Shown here: piece after piece, positions 28,011-36,552 of the stretch | Layout: the number at the start of each line of letters is the position of its first letter | Numbering within the stretch: the stretch's first letter is position 1 | Source of the DNA: Paracoccus shandongensis | Lineage (GTDB): Bacteria; Pseudomonadota; Alphaproteobacteria; Rhodobacterales; Rhodobacteraceae | NCBI RefSeq assembly: GCF_017315735.1 | Contig: NZ_JAFLRK010000004.1 | Span: forward strand, 1-64,000 | DNA length: 64,000 nucleotides | Direction: 5' to 3' | The notes under the pieces: generated by a model | What the model was told of the DNA's origin: nothing | Databases searched by the model: none | Seen by the model: the letters and a program-made list of their open reading frames with translations, nothing else | Made by a program: the position numbers and the translations under genes

Positions 28011-29644
28011 GGCTGGGCGTCCTCCTCGGGGCGGTCGGCGACGCGGGGGGTCGCGAAGACGCCATAGGCATAGGCGACGGTGTCATGCAGCGCGGCGGCG
28101 GTGCCCCCGGTATAGCGCAACATCGCCTCGGCCTTGAAGCTGGTCAGGGCCAGGACGACCAGCAGCGCGACCACCGGGGCGATTTCCAGCGCCAGCACGC
28201 GGGGCAGGACCGAATCGCCCGCCCAGAAGGTCTGGATGCCGATCCGCGCCATGCCGATCAGCGTGGCAAAGCCCGACACGACCAGCAAGGCGATGAAGGC
28301 CCAGGCCAGGCCCGCGGGCAGGGCGGTCTGCGCGATCAAGGCCTGCACCATTGCCAGCTTGCCGATGAATCCCGGCAGCGGCGGCAGCCCCGCCAGCATC
28401 AGCACGCAAAGCGCAAAGCAGATGCCCAGCACGGTCATGGTGGCGGTGATCGCCAGGCCCGTATCCGGCACCTCGTCCAGGTCTTCGGAATCCAGGCCAT
28501 AGGCGTCGGCGGTCAGGGCCAGCATCGCGGCGATGCCGCCATCCTCGCGGTTCATCGGCTCGATCAGCAAAAACAGCGCGCCCGTCGCCAGGACCGAGCC
28601 GATCAGGTAATACAGCGCCCCCGCCAGCATCGCGGGGCCCCCGCCCGCCAGCGCAAAGCCGGTGATGCCCAGCACCGTGCCCGAGGAGATCAGCACCGAA
28701 TGCGCCGCCATCCGCCCCAGGCTTTGCGAGGACAGCACCCCCAGAAGGCCGAACAGCACCGTGGCCATCCCAAGGATGATCAGGATGCTGGCGCCGAAGC
28801 CCGCCGAGGCCCCGCCGGTTTCCCCGAACAGCAGCATCGACAGGCGCAGGATCGCGTAAACGCCGACCTTGGTCATGATCGCGAACATCGCGCCCACGGG
28901 CGCTGCGGCGGCCATATAGGCGGTGGGCAGCCAGAAGGACAGCGGCCAGCTGCCCGCCTTGACCAGGAAGGCCACCGCCAGCACGGCCGCGCCCGCGTGC
29001 AGCAGGGGCCGGTCCTCGACCGAGACGGCCGAGACGAGGTTTGCCAAGTGCGCCATGTTCAGCGTGCCGGTGACGCCATAGATCAGGCTGACGCCGATCA
29101 GGAACAGCAGCGATGCCGCCAGGTTCATGGCGATGTAATGCATCCCCGCCCGCACCCGCAGCTGCCCCGAGCCGTGCAGCAGCAGGCCATAGGACGCGGC
29201 CAGCAGGATCTCGAAAAAGACGAACAGGTTGAACAGGTCGCCCGTCAGGAAGGCGCCGTTCAGGCCCATCAGCAGGAACTGGAACAGGGAATAGTAATGC
29301 GGGCCCTGCCGGTCCCACCCCGCATGGGCATAGACCAGCGACGGGATCGCCAGCAGCGCGGTCAGCACCAGCATCATCGCGGCCAGCCGGTCCAGCACCA
29401 GCACGATCCCATAGGGCGCGGCCCAGTCCCCCAGCAGATAGAAGCTGATCCCTTCCGCGTCGCTGATGTCGCCGCCGGTCTTGGCGCGGACCACCAGTTC
29501 CACCGCGATCAGCAGCTGCGCGGCGGCCGAGACGATGGACAGCCAGAACTTCGCCTCGCGCCGCTGCCGGTCGTCGTAAAGCAGCATCAGGGCGCCAGTG
29601 ACGAAGGGGATCAGGATCGGCGCGATGATCAGGTGTTCGTTCAT
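28007..29644 (-). CDS. phaD: Na+(K+)/H+ antiporter subunit D
   Basis: A 545-residue polytopic subunit, homologous to the NuoM/NuoN proton-channel subunits of complex I. About fourteen hydrophobic helices are visible. Key motifs are NLFVFFEILLAASYGLL (glutamate in helix 5), LVKAGSWPLSFWLPTAYMAA (lysine in helix 7) and GLPPLPGFIGKLAMV (lysine in helix 12). The ATG at 29644 overlaps the subunit C stop. The open frame upstream is non-coding in this phase. Confidence 0.95.
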   Translation of the reverse strand: MNEHLIIAPILIPFVTGALMLLYDDRQRREAKFWLSIVSAAAQLLIAVELVVRAKTGGDISDAEGISFYLLGDWAAPYGIVLVLDRLAAMMLVLTALLAIPSLVYAHAGWDRQGPHYYSLFQFLLMGLNGAFLTGDLFNLFVFFEILLAASYGLLLHGSGQLRVRAGMHYIAMNLAASLLFLIGVSLIYGVTGTLNMAHLANLVSAVSVEDRPLLHAGAAVLAVAFLVKAGSWPLSFWLPTAYMAAAAPVGAMFAIMTKVGVYAILRLSMLLFGETGGASAGFGASILIILGMATVLFGLLGVLSSQSLGRMAAHSVLISSGTVLGITGFALAGGGPAMLAGALYYLIGSVLATGALFLLIEPMNREDGGIAAMLALTADAYGLDSEDLDEVPDTGLAITATMTVLGICFALCVLMLAGLPPLPGFIGKLAMVQALIAQTALPAGLAWAFIALLVVSGFATLIGMARIGIQTFWAGDSVLPRVLALEIAPVVALLVVLALTSFKAEAMLRYTGGTAAALHDTVAYAYGVFATPRVADRPEEDAQP

Positions 29645-29988
29645 TGCTGGCTGCGTTCCTTCCCGTCCACATGGTCGGTGCCGGTCATCCCGCGCGAGGC
29701 GATCATCACCACCAGGAACAGCGCCGTGGTGGCGAAGCTGATGACGATGGCGGTCAGGACCAGGGCCTGCGGCACGGGATCGGCGTAAAGCGTGGGGTCG
29801 ATGAAGCCGCCCTTGGGCATGATCGGCGGCGCGCCCGGCGTCAGGCGGCCCATGGAAAAGATGAACAGGTTCACCGCATAGGACAAGAGGCACAGCCCGA
29901 TCACCACCTGGAAGCTGCGCGGGCGCAGCACCAGCCAGATGCCGGATGCCGACAGGATGCCGATGGCTGCGGACAGGATGATCTCCAT
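29641..29988 (-). CDS. phaC: Na+(K+)/H+ antiporter subunit C
   Basis: A 115-residue NuoK-like membrane subunit with three helices. The motif VVIGLCLLSYAVNLFIF includes the position where NuoK relatives carry a conserved acidic or polar residue, and DPVPQALVLTAIVISFATTA is the family signature. Start and stop overlap the flanking genes. The symbol refers to the antiporter subunit and not to the polyhydroxyalkanoate synthase of the same name. Confidence 0.93.
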   Translation of the reverse strand: MEIILSAAIGILSASGIWLVLRPRSFQVVIGLCLLSYAVNLFIFSMGRLTPGAPPIMPKGGFIDPTLYADPVPQALVLTAIVISFATTALFLVVMIASRGMTGTDHVDGKERSQQ

Positions 29989-32867
29989 CAGGCGGCCTCC
30001 TTCCGGGGGGCGTCGTCGATCTCGCGCCGGCGGCTGGCGCGCAGCGACTGGTGGGCGATGGCGACCAGCATCAGGACGACCGCGCCCATGACGGTGGCAA
30101 AGACGCCGATGTCGAACAGCATCGCGGTGGCCGCCGGGACATCGCCGATCAGGGGAACGTGGACATAGCGCGCGTGCGCGGTCAGGAAGGGATAGCCGAA
30201 CAGCCAGGCCCCCATGCCGGTCGCGCCCGCGATCAGCAGGCCGATGCCCATCCAGCGGATCGGCAGCACGGTGATGCGCGATTCCACCCAGCGGACATTG
30301 GTGCCGATATACTGGATCAGGAAGGCGATGGCCAAGGTGACGCCCGCAGCGAACCCTCCGCCCGGCAGGTCGTGGCCGCGGAAGAAGAAGTAACCCGAGA
30401 CCATGATCAGCACCGGGAACATCCAGACCATGATGACCGAGGGGACGTAGAGATAATCGTCCAGCGACGGGCCGCCCACGGTCTGCTGGTCTGGCGCGGC
30501 GATGCTTTCGGGGGCGGGGCGGAAGCGGCGCAGCAGCGCATAGACGGTCAGCGCGACGATCGCCAGGACGGCGATTTCGCCGAAGGTGTCGAAGGCGCGG
30601 AAATCCACCAGGATGACGTTCACGACATTGGTGCCGCCGCCTTCGTAATAGGCGTTGCCCAGGAACCAGTCGCCCACATTGGTGATCACCGGCCGCGTCA
30701 TCAGTGCGAAGGCGATGGCCGCGATGCCAAGGCCACCCGCAATGGCGATGACCAGGTCGCGCCCGCGCCGGATCTTGGCGGGCAGCAGCTTGTCCTCGGC
30801 GATCTCGGACCGGCGCTTGGGCAGCCAGCGCAGGCCCAGAAGCAGCAGGACGGTGGTCGCCACCTCGACCAGCAGCTGCGTCAGCGCCAGGTCGGGCGAG
30901 GAAAACCAGGCGAAGGTCAGGCAGGTCACGACCCCCGCGCCGCCCAGCAGGACCAGGGCCGCAAAGCGGTGATACTTGGCCTGCCAGGCCGCGCCGACGG
31001 CGCAGGCCGCGCCCACCAGCCACAAGAGCGCAAAGGCCGGGTTCGGCGCGTGCAGCCGCAGGTCGGATGCAAAGGTCAGCGCCCCCCACAGCGACCCGCA
31101 GGCGACCGCGATGGCCGTCAGCACCAGCAGGCGCAACTGCGGCTGCAACGCTTCGGTCGAGAAGATGCGCAGCGCCAGGCGCGGCAGGCGCCAGGTCAGG
31201 CGGAACAGGATCCAGTCGTAAACCCGCTGGCCCCGGATGCGGTGCAAAAGGAACGGGCCCTCGGGGCCATGCGGGATGGCCTTGGCGCTGAAGGCATAGA
31301 TCAGCGTGCCCACCGCCAGCGCGATCAGGCTGAGGATCAGGGGCGCGTTGACCCCGTGCCAGACCGCGATATGGTAATAAGGCATGTGGGCCCCCGCGAC
31401 GGACCGGGCGGCGGTGTTGATGATCGGCCCCAGCGTCAGCGCCGGAAAGATGCCCACCAGCAGGCAGATCAGGACCAGCAGTTCCACCGGGCGGCGCATC
31501 CAGGCAGGGGGCTCGTGTGGTGCTTTCGGCAGGTCGGTGGCCTGCGGGCCGAAGAAGACGGTGGCGATGAAGCGCAGCGAATAGGCGACCGACAGGCTGC
31601 TGCCGACGATGGCGAAATAGGGCAGGGCGTTGTCCAGCCAGGTGCCGTTGTGCCAGTCCACGGCCTCGGCCAAAAACATCTCCTTCGACAGGAAGCCGTT
31701 CAGCAGCGGCACCCCGGCCATGGCTGATGCCGCGACGATGGCCAGCAGCGCGGTGAAGGGCATGGGCCGGAACAGCCCCGACAGGCGGCGCATGTCGCGG
31801 GTGCCCGTTTCATGGTCGATGATGCCGGCGGCCATGAACAGCGACGCCTTGAAGACCGCGTGGTTGCAGATGTGAAAGATCGCGGCCAGGATCGCCACCG
31901 GCCCGCCGATCCCGGCCAGCGCGGTGATCAGGCCCAGGTGGCTGATCGTGGAATAGGCCAGCAAGCCTTTCAGGTCGTGGCGATAAAGCGCGACCGCTGC
32001 CCCCAGGATCAGCGTGATGCAGCCCGCGCCGGTGACGGTGAAGAACCAGGCCTCGGTTCCGCCCAGGACGGGCGAGAATCGGACCAGCAGGAACACGCCC
32101 GCCTTCACCATGGTCGCGGAATGCAGGAAGGCCGACACCGGCGTGGGCGCGGCCATGGCGCCGGGCAGCCAGAAATGGAACGGGAACTGCGCCGACTTGG
32201 TGAAGGCGCCCAGCAGGAACAGCGCCAGCATCGGACCATAGAGCGGATGCGCCCGCACCCGGTCGCCCGCCCGCAGGATCATCCCCAGGTCGTAACTGCC
32301 CGCCGCATGGCCCAGCATCAGCATCGCCACCAGCAGGCACAGCCCCCCGAAGGCCGTGATGATCAGCGCCGTGCGCGCCCCGTCGCGCGCCGCCGCACCC
32401 TGGTGCCAGAAGCCGATCAGCAGGAAGGACATGAAGGAGGTCATTTCCCAGAAGACCACCATCACCAGCACGTTGCCGGATATCAGGATGCCCTGCATGG
32501 CCCCGGTAAAGGCCATCAGCAGCGCATAGAAACGCGGCAGGCTGTCGCTTTCGCCCATGTAGTAGCGCGCATAGATCACCACCAGGACGCCGATGGACAG
32601 GACCAGCGTGGCGAACAGCCAGGCAAAGCCGTCCATCCGCAGCGCCATGTTCATCCCCAGCGAGGGCACCCATTCCATGCTGGCGCGCAGGACATTGCCC
32701 GCCTGGATGCCGGGCAGGAAACCGGCCAGCACCGCCAGCCCGCCCGCCAGCGACAGGGCCGACAGCCAGGTCGAGGCTCCGCGCGCCCTTGGCGGCAGGG
32801 TCAGCAGGATCAGCGAAGTCGCGAAGGGAAGGCAGGCCAGCAACAGGAACAGATTGTGTTCGGCCAT
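29988..32867 (-). CDS. phaAB: Na+(K+)/H+ antiporter subunit A/B fusion
   Basis: A 959-residue polytopic protein in which the NuoL-like subunit A (about residues 1-770) is fused to subunit B (about 800-940). The A part shows VFWEMTSFMSFLLIGFW, TKSAQFPFHFWLPGAMAAPTPVSAFLHSATMVKAGVF as neighbouring blocks, and GVPLLNGFLSKEMFLAEA. The C-terminal part has VNVILVDFRAFDTFGEIAVL and PGGGFAAGVTLAIAFL, marks of the MrpA C-terminus and MrpB. Fused AB subunits define the group 2 (Pha-type) operon of rhizobia and relatives, exporting Na+ or K+ for proton uptake under alkaline or salt stress. It is the first gene of the operon. Long motifs cited here are read as overlapping shorter ones. Confidence 0.94.
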   Translation of the reverse strand: MAEHNLFLLLACLPFATSLILLTLPPRARGASTWLSALSLAGGLAVLAGFLPGIQAGNVLRASMEWVPSLGMNMALRMDGFAWLFATLVLSIGVLVVIYARYYMGESDSLPRFYALLMAFTGAMQGILISGNVLVMVVFWEMTSFMSFLLIGFWHQGAAARDGARTALIITAFGGLCLLVAMLMLGHAAGSYDLGMILRAGDRVRAHPLYGPMLALFLLGAFTKSAQFPFHFWLPGAMAAPTPVSAFLHSATMVKAGVFLLVRFSPVLGGTEAWFFTVTGAGCITLILGAAVALYRHDLKGLLAYSTISHLGLITALAGIGGPVAILAAIFHICNHAVFKASLFMAAGIIDHETGTRDMRRLSGLFRPMPFTALLAIVAASAMAGVPLLNGFLSKEMFLAEAVDWHNGTWLDNALPYFAIVGSSLSVAYSLRFIATVFFGPQATDLPKAPHEPPAWMRRPVELLVLICLLVGIFPALTLGPIINTAARSVAGAHMPYYHIAVWHGVNAPLILSLIALAVGTLIYAFSAKAIPHGPEGPFLLHRIRGQRVYDWILFRLTWRLPRLALRIFSTEALQPQLRLLVLTAIAVACGSLWGALTFASDLRLHAPNPAFALLWLVGAACAVGAAWQAKYHRFAALVLLGGAGVVTCLTFAWFSSPDLALTQLLVEVATTVLLLLGLRWLPKRRSEIAEDKLLPAKIRRGRDLVIAIAGGLGIAAIAFALMTRPVITNVGDWFLGNAYYEGGGTNVVNVILVDFRAFDTFGEIAVLAIVALTVYALLRRFRPAPESIAAPDQQTVGGPSLDDYLYVPSVIMVWMFPVLIMVSGYFFFRGHDLPGGGFAAGVTLAIAFLIQYIGTNVRWVESRITVLPIRWMGIGLLIAGATGMGAWLFGYPFLTAHARYVHVPLIGDVPAATAMLFDIGVFATVMGAVVLMLVAIAHQSLRASRRREIDDAPRKEAA

Positions 32868-33150
32868 CGTCGCCTTGCCCTCACCCCAATGAAATATGTC
32901 ACCTTTCCCGGCACATGACGGCGCAACCTTGTTGCTTCATGCAAAGAAAACGGACCATGCCGGACGTGCGGGGGCAAGACCCGAATGCCTTCCGGGCCGA
33001 TCAAGTTCAAGGCCAGATTGCCCGCAACGCCGGGATTTATCCAACATTTCCGTTATCGGCGCCAACAAGGCGGGCTTGGCCTGCGGCAGATCGTCCCGGC
33101 GGTGAACCGGGACGGGGGCGCCGTCGTTGGGGAACGGCCCGCGCGCGCGC
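32868..33150. other. Intergenic region between phaAB and the betaine reductase gene
   Basis: A 283-bp stretch holding the phaAB promoter region and the 3' end of the minus-strand reductase unit. A hairpin CGTCCCGG (33092-33099) with CCGGGACG (33107-33114) lies 37 bp past the reductase stop but lacks a T-tract. A plus-strand frame crosses the region, but its composition is not coding-like. I see no other feature. Confidence 0.5.
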
Positions 33151-34242
33151 TCAGACCTCGACGGCGATGGGGCCCATGGGATGGGAACAGCAGGCAAGGA
33201 TATAGCCGTCCGCGATGTCGTCGTCGCTGATGCCGCCGTTGTGGACCATATGCACCTCGCCCGAGATCTTCTTGATCCGGCAGGTGCCGCAAAGCCCGAA
33301 GGTGCAGCCCGAGGGGATGTTCAGCCCCGACCGCTTGGCGACCGCCAGAACCGTGTCGGTTTCCGCGCAAGGCGCGGTGACGCCGCTGGCGGCGAAGGTG
33401 ATCTGGGCCTTGGCGCCTTCCTCGGGGGCGACATCGTCGATCACCGGGGCGTCGGCCTCGGTCTTGATGGGAGCGCCGAAGCTTTCCTGGTGGTAATGGT
33501 CCATGTCGAAGCCCAGCGACACCAGCATGTCGCGGACCGCGTGCATGAAGGGCTCGGGGCCGCAGCAGAAGACCTCTCGCTCCAGATAGTCGGGGGCCAT
33601 CAGGCCCAGCATGATCGCGTTCAGCCGCCCGCGATAGCCGGGCCAGGCCCCGAAGGCGTCCTGTTCCTCGACCGTGAAATGCAGCTGCAAGCCAGGGGTG
33701 CGGCTGGCGAACTGTTCCAGGCGGCTGCGGAAGATGATGTCGGACGGACGCCGTGCGGCATGGACAAAGGCGATGTCCGGCGCCTCGCCCGAATCCCATG
33801 CCCAGGTGGTCATGGACATCATCGGCGTGATGCCCGACCCGGCGGAAATGAACAGGTATTTCCGGGCCGGATGCCTGTGGAAGCTGAAGATGCCCGACGG
33901 CCCGAACGCCTTGATCCGCACCCCCGGTTTCAGGTGGTTCAGCATCCAGCGCGTGCCCACCGACAGGGGCTGCGCCTTGACCGTGACCGAGATGGACAAG
34001 GGCCGCGATGGCGAGGACGAGATCGTGTAGGTCCGCTGGACATTGCCCGCCGGGCCGCGCGCGGGATCGACGGGCAGGTCCAGCGTCAGGAACTGCCCGG
34101 GCTGGTAATCGAACCACGCCCCCGATGGCGCCCGGAAGGTGAAGGTGGCGGTGTCGGGCGTTTCCGGCACGACCATCGTGCATTCCAGGGGTTCGTCGTC
34201 GGACCAGGGCTCGGCCGCCCAGTTCAGGCGTGGTTTCTTCAT
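33151..34242 (-). CDS. gbcB: Glycine-betaine-type demethylase reductase (FAD/2Fe-2S)
   Basis: A 363-residue electron-transfer protein with a ferredoxin-NADP+ reductase module followed by a plant-type [2Fe-2S] domain. FAD binding is seen in RTYTISSSPS near residue 90 and NAD(P)H binding in FISAGSGITPMMSM and CCGPEPFMHAV. Iron-sulfur ligands lie in SGCTFGLCGTCR (CX4CX2C) and LACCSHP. The gene is 7 bp downstream of a Rieske oxygenase. This pairing matches GbcAB, the enzyme that removes a methyl group from glycine betaine to give dimethylglycine. A related substrate such as stachydrine or carnitine cannot be excluded. Confidence 0.85.
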   Translation of the reverse strand: MKKPRLNWAAEPWSDDEPLECTMVVPETPDTATFTFRAPSGAWFDYQPGQFLTLDLPVDPARGPAGNVQRTYTISSSPSRPLSISVTVKAQPLSVGTRWMLNHLKPGVRIKAFGPSGIFSFHRHPARKYLFISAGSGITPMMSMTTWAWDSGEAPDIAFVHAARRPSDIIFRSRLEQFASRTPGLQLHFTVEEQDAFGAWPGYRGRLNAIMLGLMAPDYLEREVFCCGPEPFMHAVRDMLVSLGFDMDHYHQESFGAPIKTEADAPVIDDVAPEEGAKAQITFAASGVTAPCAETDTVLAVAKRSGLNIPSGCTFGLCGTCRIKKISGEVHMVHNGGISDDDIADGYILACCSHPMGPIAVEV

Positions 34243-34249
34243 CGGTTCC

Positions 34250-35482
34250 TTACTCCGCCGCGACGCTGGTGGGGGTCAGGCGGCGCGACATCAGCCCGCA
34301 ATACCAGTCGATCAGGTGGATCACGCCCGCTTCCTGCGTCGGCGAATAGGGGCCGGGCTGGTAGGCGGGCGACAGGATCCCGCGCTGGTTTTCCTCGACC
34401 ACCTGGCGGTCCTCGTCATTGGTGTTCAGCCAGACCTCGGTCAGGGCCTTCAGGTCATAGTCCTTGCCCTCGACCGCGTCCTTGTGGACCAGCCATTTCG
34501 ACGTGACCTCGGTTTCCGTGGGGCTGATGGGCAGCACGCGGAAGACGATGGCATGGTCGGGCAGGAAGTGGTTCCAGCTGGACGGGAAGTGATAGAACAT
34601 CAGGCTGCCCGCGTCGTTCCAGGGGATGGTTCCCATGCGGCGCGACACGGCGGCCTTGCCCGACATGGTGAAGCTTTCCTGATTGTCCATCAGCGGCACG
34701 CGGGCCATGCGCCACTGCATGTCGGGCGTGTTGGTGAACCGCGCAGGCAGGCCCGCCGCATCGCAGCGCGCCCAGTGGTCGAGGATCTCGGGGGACGCCG
34801 AGTTCGGACCCTCCATCACCGTCATCAGCGGATCGTCCGAATAGGTCCGGCAGAGCGAGGGGTGGGAACCGCCGCAGTGATAGCATTCGCGGTTGTTCTC
34901 CATCACCAGCTTCCAGTTGCCCTTCTCGATGATGGTCGAGGTGAAGGCGACCTTGCTGTCGGCGATGGCGCTTGGGGCGACATAGCGCGTCAGGTTCGCG
35001 GCCAGGTCGTTGATCGCGGGCGGGATCTGGGCCAGGCAGATGAAGACCATGCCGCCCAGATCGACGCAATGGACCGGCTTCAGCCCGTATTTGCCGGCGT
35101 CGAAATCGTCGCCCATGTCGCGGGCATACAGCAGCTTGCCGTCCAGGTCATAGGTCCACTGGTGATAGGGACAGACCAGTTTCGGGTTGGACCCGTTCGT
35201 CTTGGCGCAAAGCCGCTGGCCGCGATGGCGGCAGACGTTGTGGAAGGCGCGCACGCGCCCGTCGCCGCCGCGCACCACGATCACCGGATAGGCGCCCACG
35301 TTCAGCGTGACGAAGTTGCCGGTCTTGGGGATCTCGCACGAAGGCAGCGCGAAAAGCCATTCGCGGTACCAGATCTGTTCCAGGTCGTCCTGGAAGGCCT
35401 GCTGGCCGCAATACAACTCGCGGGGCAGGGAAAAGCCGGGGATGCGTTCGGCGATCAGGCTGGCGGTCGAGGTCGTGTTCAT
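34250..35482 (-). CDS. gbcA: Rieske non-haem iron oxygenase, glycine betaine monooxygenase type
   Basis: A 410-residue aromatic-ring-hydroxylating-type oxygenase alpha subunit. The Rieske [2Fe-2S] cluster ligands are Cys84, His86, Cys104 and His107 (VCRHRG and CPYHQW). The mononuclear iron histidines are His202 and His207 in NRECYHCGGSHPSLC. It catalyses O2-dependent N-demethylation with electrons from the neighbouring reductase. The ATG at 35482 gives MNTTSTASLIAERIPG; an ATG four codons upstream (35494) is possible, and neither has a strong ribosome site. The later demethylation genes (dimethylglycine and sarcosine steps) are not in this window. Confidence 0.86.
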   Translation of the reverse strand: MNTTSTASLIAERIPGFSLPRELYCGQQAFQDDLEQIWYREWLFALPSCEIPKTGNFVTLNVGAYPVIVVRGGDGRVRAFHNVCRHRGQRLCAKTNGSNPKLVCPYHQWTYDLDGKLLYARDMGDDFDAGKYGLKPVHCVDLGGMVFICLAQIPPAINDLAANLTRYVAPSAIADSKVAFTSTIIEKGNWKLVMENNRECYHCGGSHPSLCRTYSDDPLMTVMEGPNSASPEILDHWARCDAAGLPARFTNTPDMQWRMARVPLMDNQESFTMSGKAAVSRRMGTIPWNDAGSLMFYHFPSSWNHFLPDHAIVFRVLPISPTETEVTSKWLVHKDAVEGKDYDLKALTEVWLNTNDEDRQVVEENQRGILSPAYQPGPYSPTQEAGVIHLIDWYCGLMSRRLTPTSVAAE

Positions 35483-35909
35483 GTCTGGACCCATGGAGGT
35501 GCTGGCTGCTATGGGGTGCAAACTAGCCCGATTGTGGCGGAGCCGTGGCAAAATTGCGACCTTGCAGGGCGCGATTGAGACATGGGCCAAATCAGCGTCC
35601 TTGGGGCCGCCGGATCGCTTGGGAAAGTTATCCACAAGGAATTTGGCGAAGACTCTGGAACCTCATCCGCCTTCCATATATTGTTGGGGTGAAGATGATT
35701 TGCCCCAGATGATGTGGTTGCAACGATTTGTGGTTGTTCCGCAACAGATGGGAAAACGTCTGAACCGGATGGAAAGACACCGTTTGCCTGCCCTTGGCGG
35801 TTGCGGCAGTCTGACAGGAAAACGACACCGGGCAGGCCTGACAAAGCAGTTCGCGGGACTTCGTCCTGCGGCCTGTCCGGCCCTGCCCAAAGCAGAAGGA
35901 GCAGTGGGC
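35483..35909. promoter_or_regulatory. Divergent control region of gbcA and the nrdHIEF operon
   Basis: A 427-bp gap without a convincing gene. It has a consensus DnaA box (listed separately), a partial NrdR-box-like element CCATATATTGTTGG (35674-35687), and two direct repeats TGTGGTTG (35713-35720 and 35729-35736, 16 bp apart). Adjoining these are the palindrome GTTGCAAC (35717-35724) and the arm pair GTTG/CAAC around 35733-35745. These sites would control the ribonucleotide reductase operon; the gbcA promoter must lie in the left part. Only the sequences are seen; the regulators are inferred. Confidence 0.5.
35628..35636 (+). promoter_or_regulatory. DnaA box upstream of nrdHIEF
   Basis: TTATCCACA matches the strict DnaA consensus at every base, 274 bp before the nrdH start. 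In Escherichia coli, DnaA boxes upstream of nrdAB tie nucleotide reduction to replication, so a similar role is plausible. One 9-mer can also occur by chance. Confidence 0.45.
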
Positions 35910-36131
35910 ATGACCATCACCGTTTATTCCAAACCTGCCTGCGTGCAATGCACCGCGACAACGCGCGCGCTGGATGCGCGGGGGCTGTCCTATGACGTGA
36001 TCGACCTGACCGAGGACGAGGCCGCGATGGCCCGTGTCGTGGCGCTTGGCTATCGCCAAGCCCCGGTGGTCATCGCGGGGGATGCGCATTGGGCGGGCTT
36101 TCGGCCCGACATGATCGGCCGGCTGGGCTGA
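35910..36131 (+). CDS. nrdH: Glutaredoxin-like protein NrdH
   Basis: A 73-residue thioredoxin-fold redox protein, the electron donor of class Ib ribonucleotide reductase. The CXXC active site is Cys11-Val-Gln-Cys14, followed by RGLSYDVIDLTED and the end motif WAGFRPDMIGRL typical of NrdH. The ATG at 35910 is preceded by an AGAAGGAG element. It is the first gene of nrdHIEF. Confidence 0.95.
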   Translation: MTITVYSKPACVQCTATTRALDARGLSYDVIDLTEDEAAMARVVALGYRQAPVVIAGDAHWAGFRPDMIGRLG

Positions 36132-36138
36132 TCGGCTC

Positions 36139-36552
36139 ATGGCGGGGCTGGTCTTCTTCTCCTCGGCCTCGGGGAACACGGCGCGCTTTGTGGCGCGCCT
36201 TGGCCTGCCCGCGCTGCGGATCCCGATCCGGCCCACCGATCCGATGCCGGGCGTTGACGCGCCCTTCGTGCTGATCTGCCCGACCTATGCGGACGGTCAG
36301 GGGCGCGGCGCGGTGCCCAAGGCCGTGATCCATTTCCTGAACGATCCCCGCCGCCGCGCCTTGCTGCGTGGCGTGATCGGCGCGGGCAACCGCAATTTCG
36401 GCGCGACCTTCGCGCTGTCGGCCCGCGTGATCGCGGAAAAATGCAACGTCCCCGTGCTGTGGCGGTTCGAGCTGGCGGGGACGGACACCGATATTCAAAA
36501 GGTCCGCACGGGCCTTCATCAATTCCGGGGGTTGGAATGCTTGACGGCCTGA
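36139..36552 (+). CDS. nrdI: Ribonucleotide reductase flavodoxin NrdI
   Basis: A 137-residue FMN protein that supplies oxidant for making the dimanganese-tyrosyl radical of NrdF. Typical motifs are [15 protein letters not shown] at the start (phosphate loop), [19 protein letters not shown] and [11 protein letters not shown]. The end overlaps nrdE by 16 bp. Its presence implies that the NrdF partner is the manganese-using type. Confidence 0.94.
   Translation: MAGLVFFSSASGNTARFVARLGLPALRIPIRPTDPMPGVDAPFVLICPTYADGQGRGAVPKAVIHFLNDPRRRALLRGVIGAGNRNFGATFALSARVIAEKCNVPVLWRFELAGTDTDIQKVRTGLHQFRGLECLTA

Noticed and set aside
28085-29788. Long plus-strand frame opposite phaD
   Set aside because: The translation is Gln/Arg/His-rich without hydrophobic or domain pattern. 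The opposite strand encodes a clear NuoM-like subunit coupled to its neighbours.
33092-33114. Hairpin after gbcB as a terminator
   Set aside because: There is an 8-bp stem but no T-tract on the minus strand, so it does not meet the standard for intrinsic termination.
32939-33205. Small plus-strand frame between phaAB and gbcB
   Set aside because: It has no ribosome site, is Arg/Pro/Ala-rich, and runs into the antisense of gbcB.
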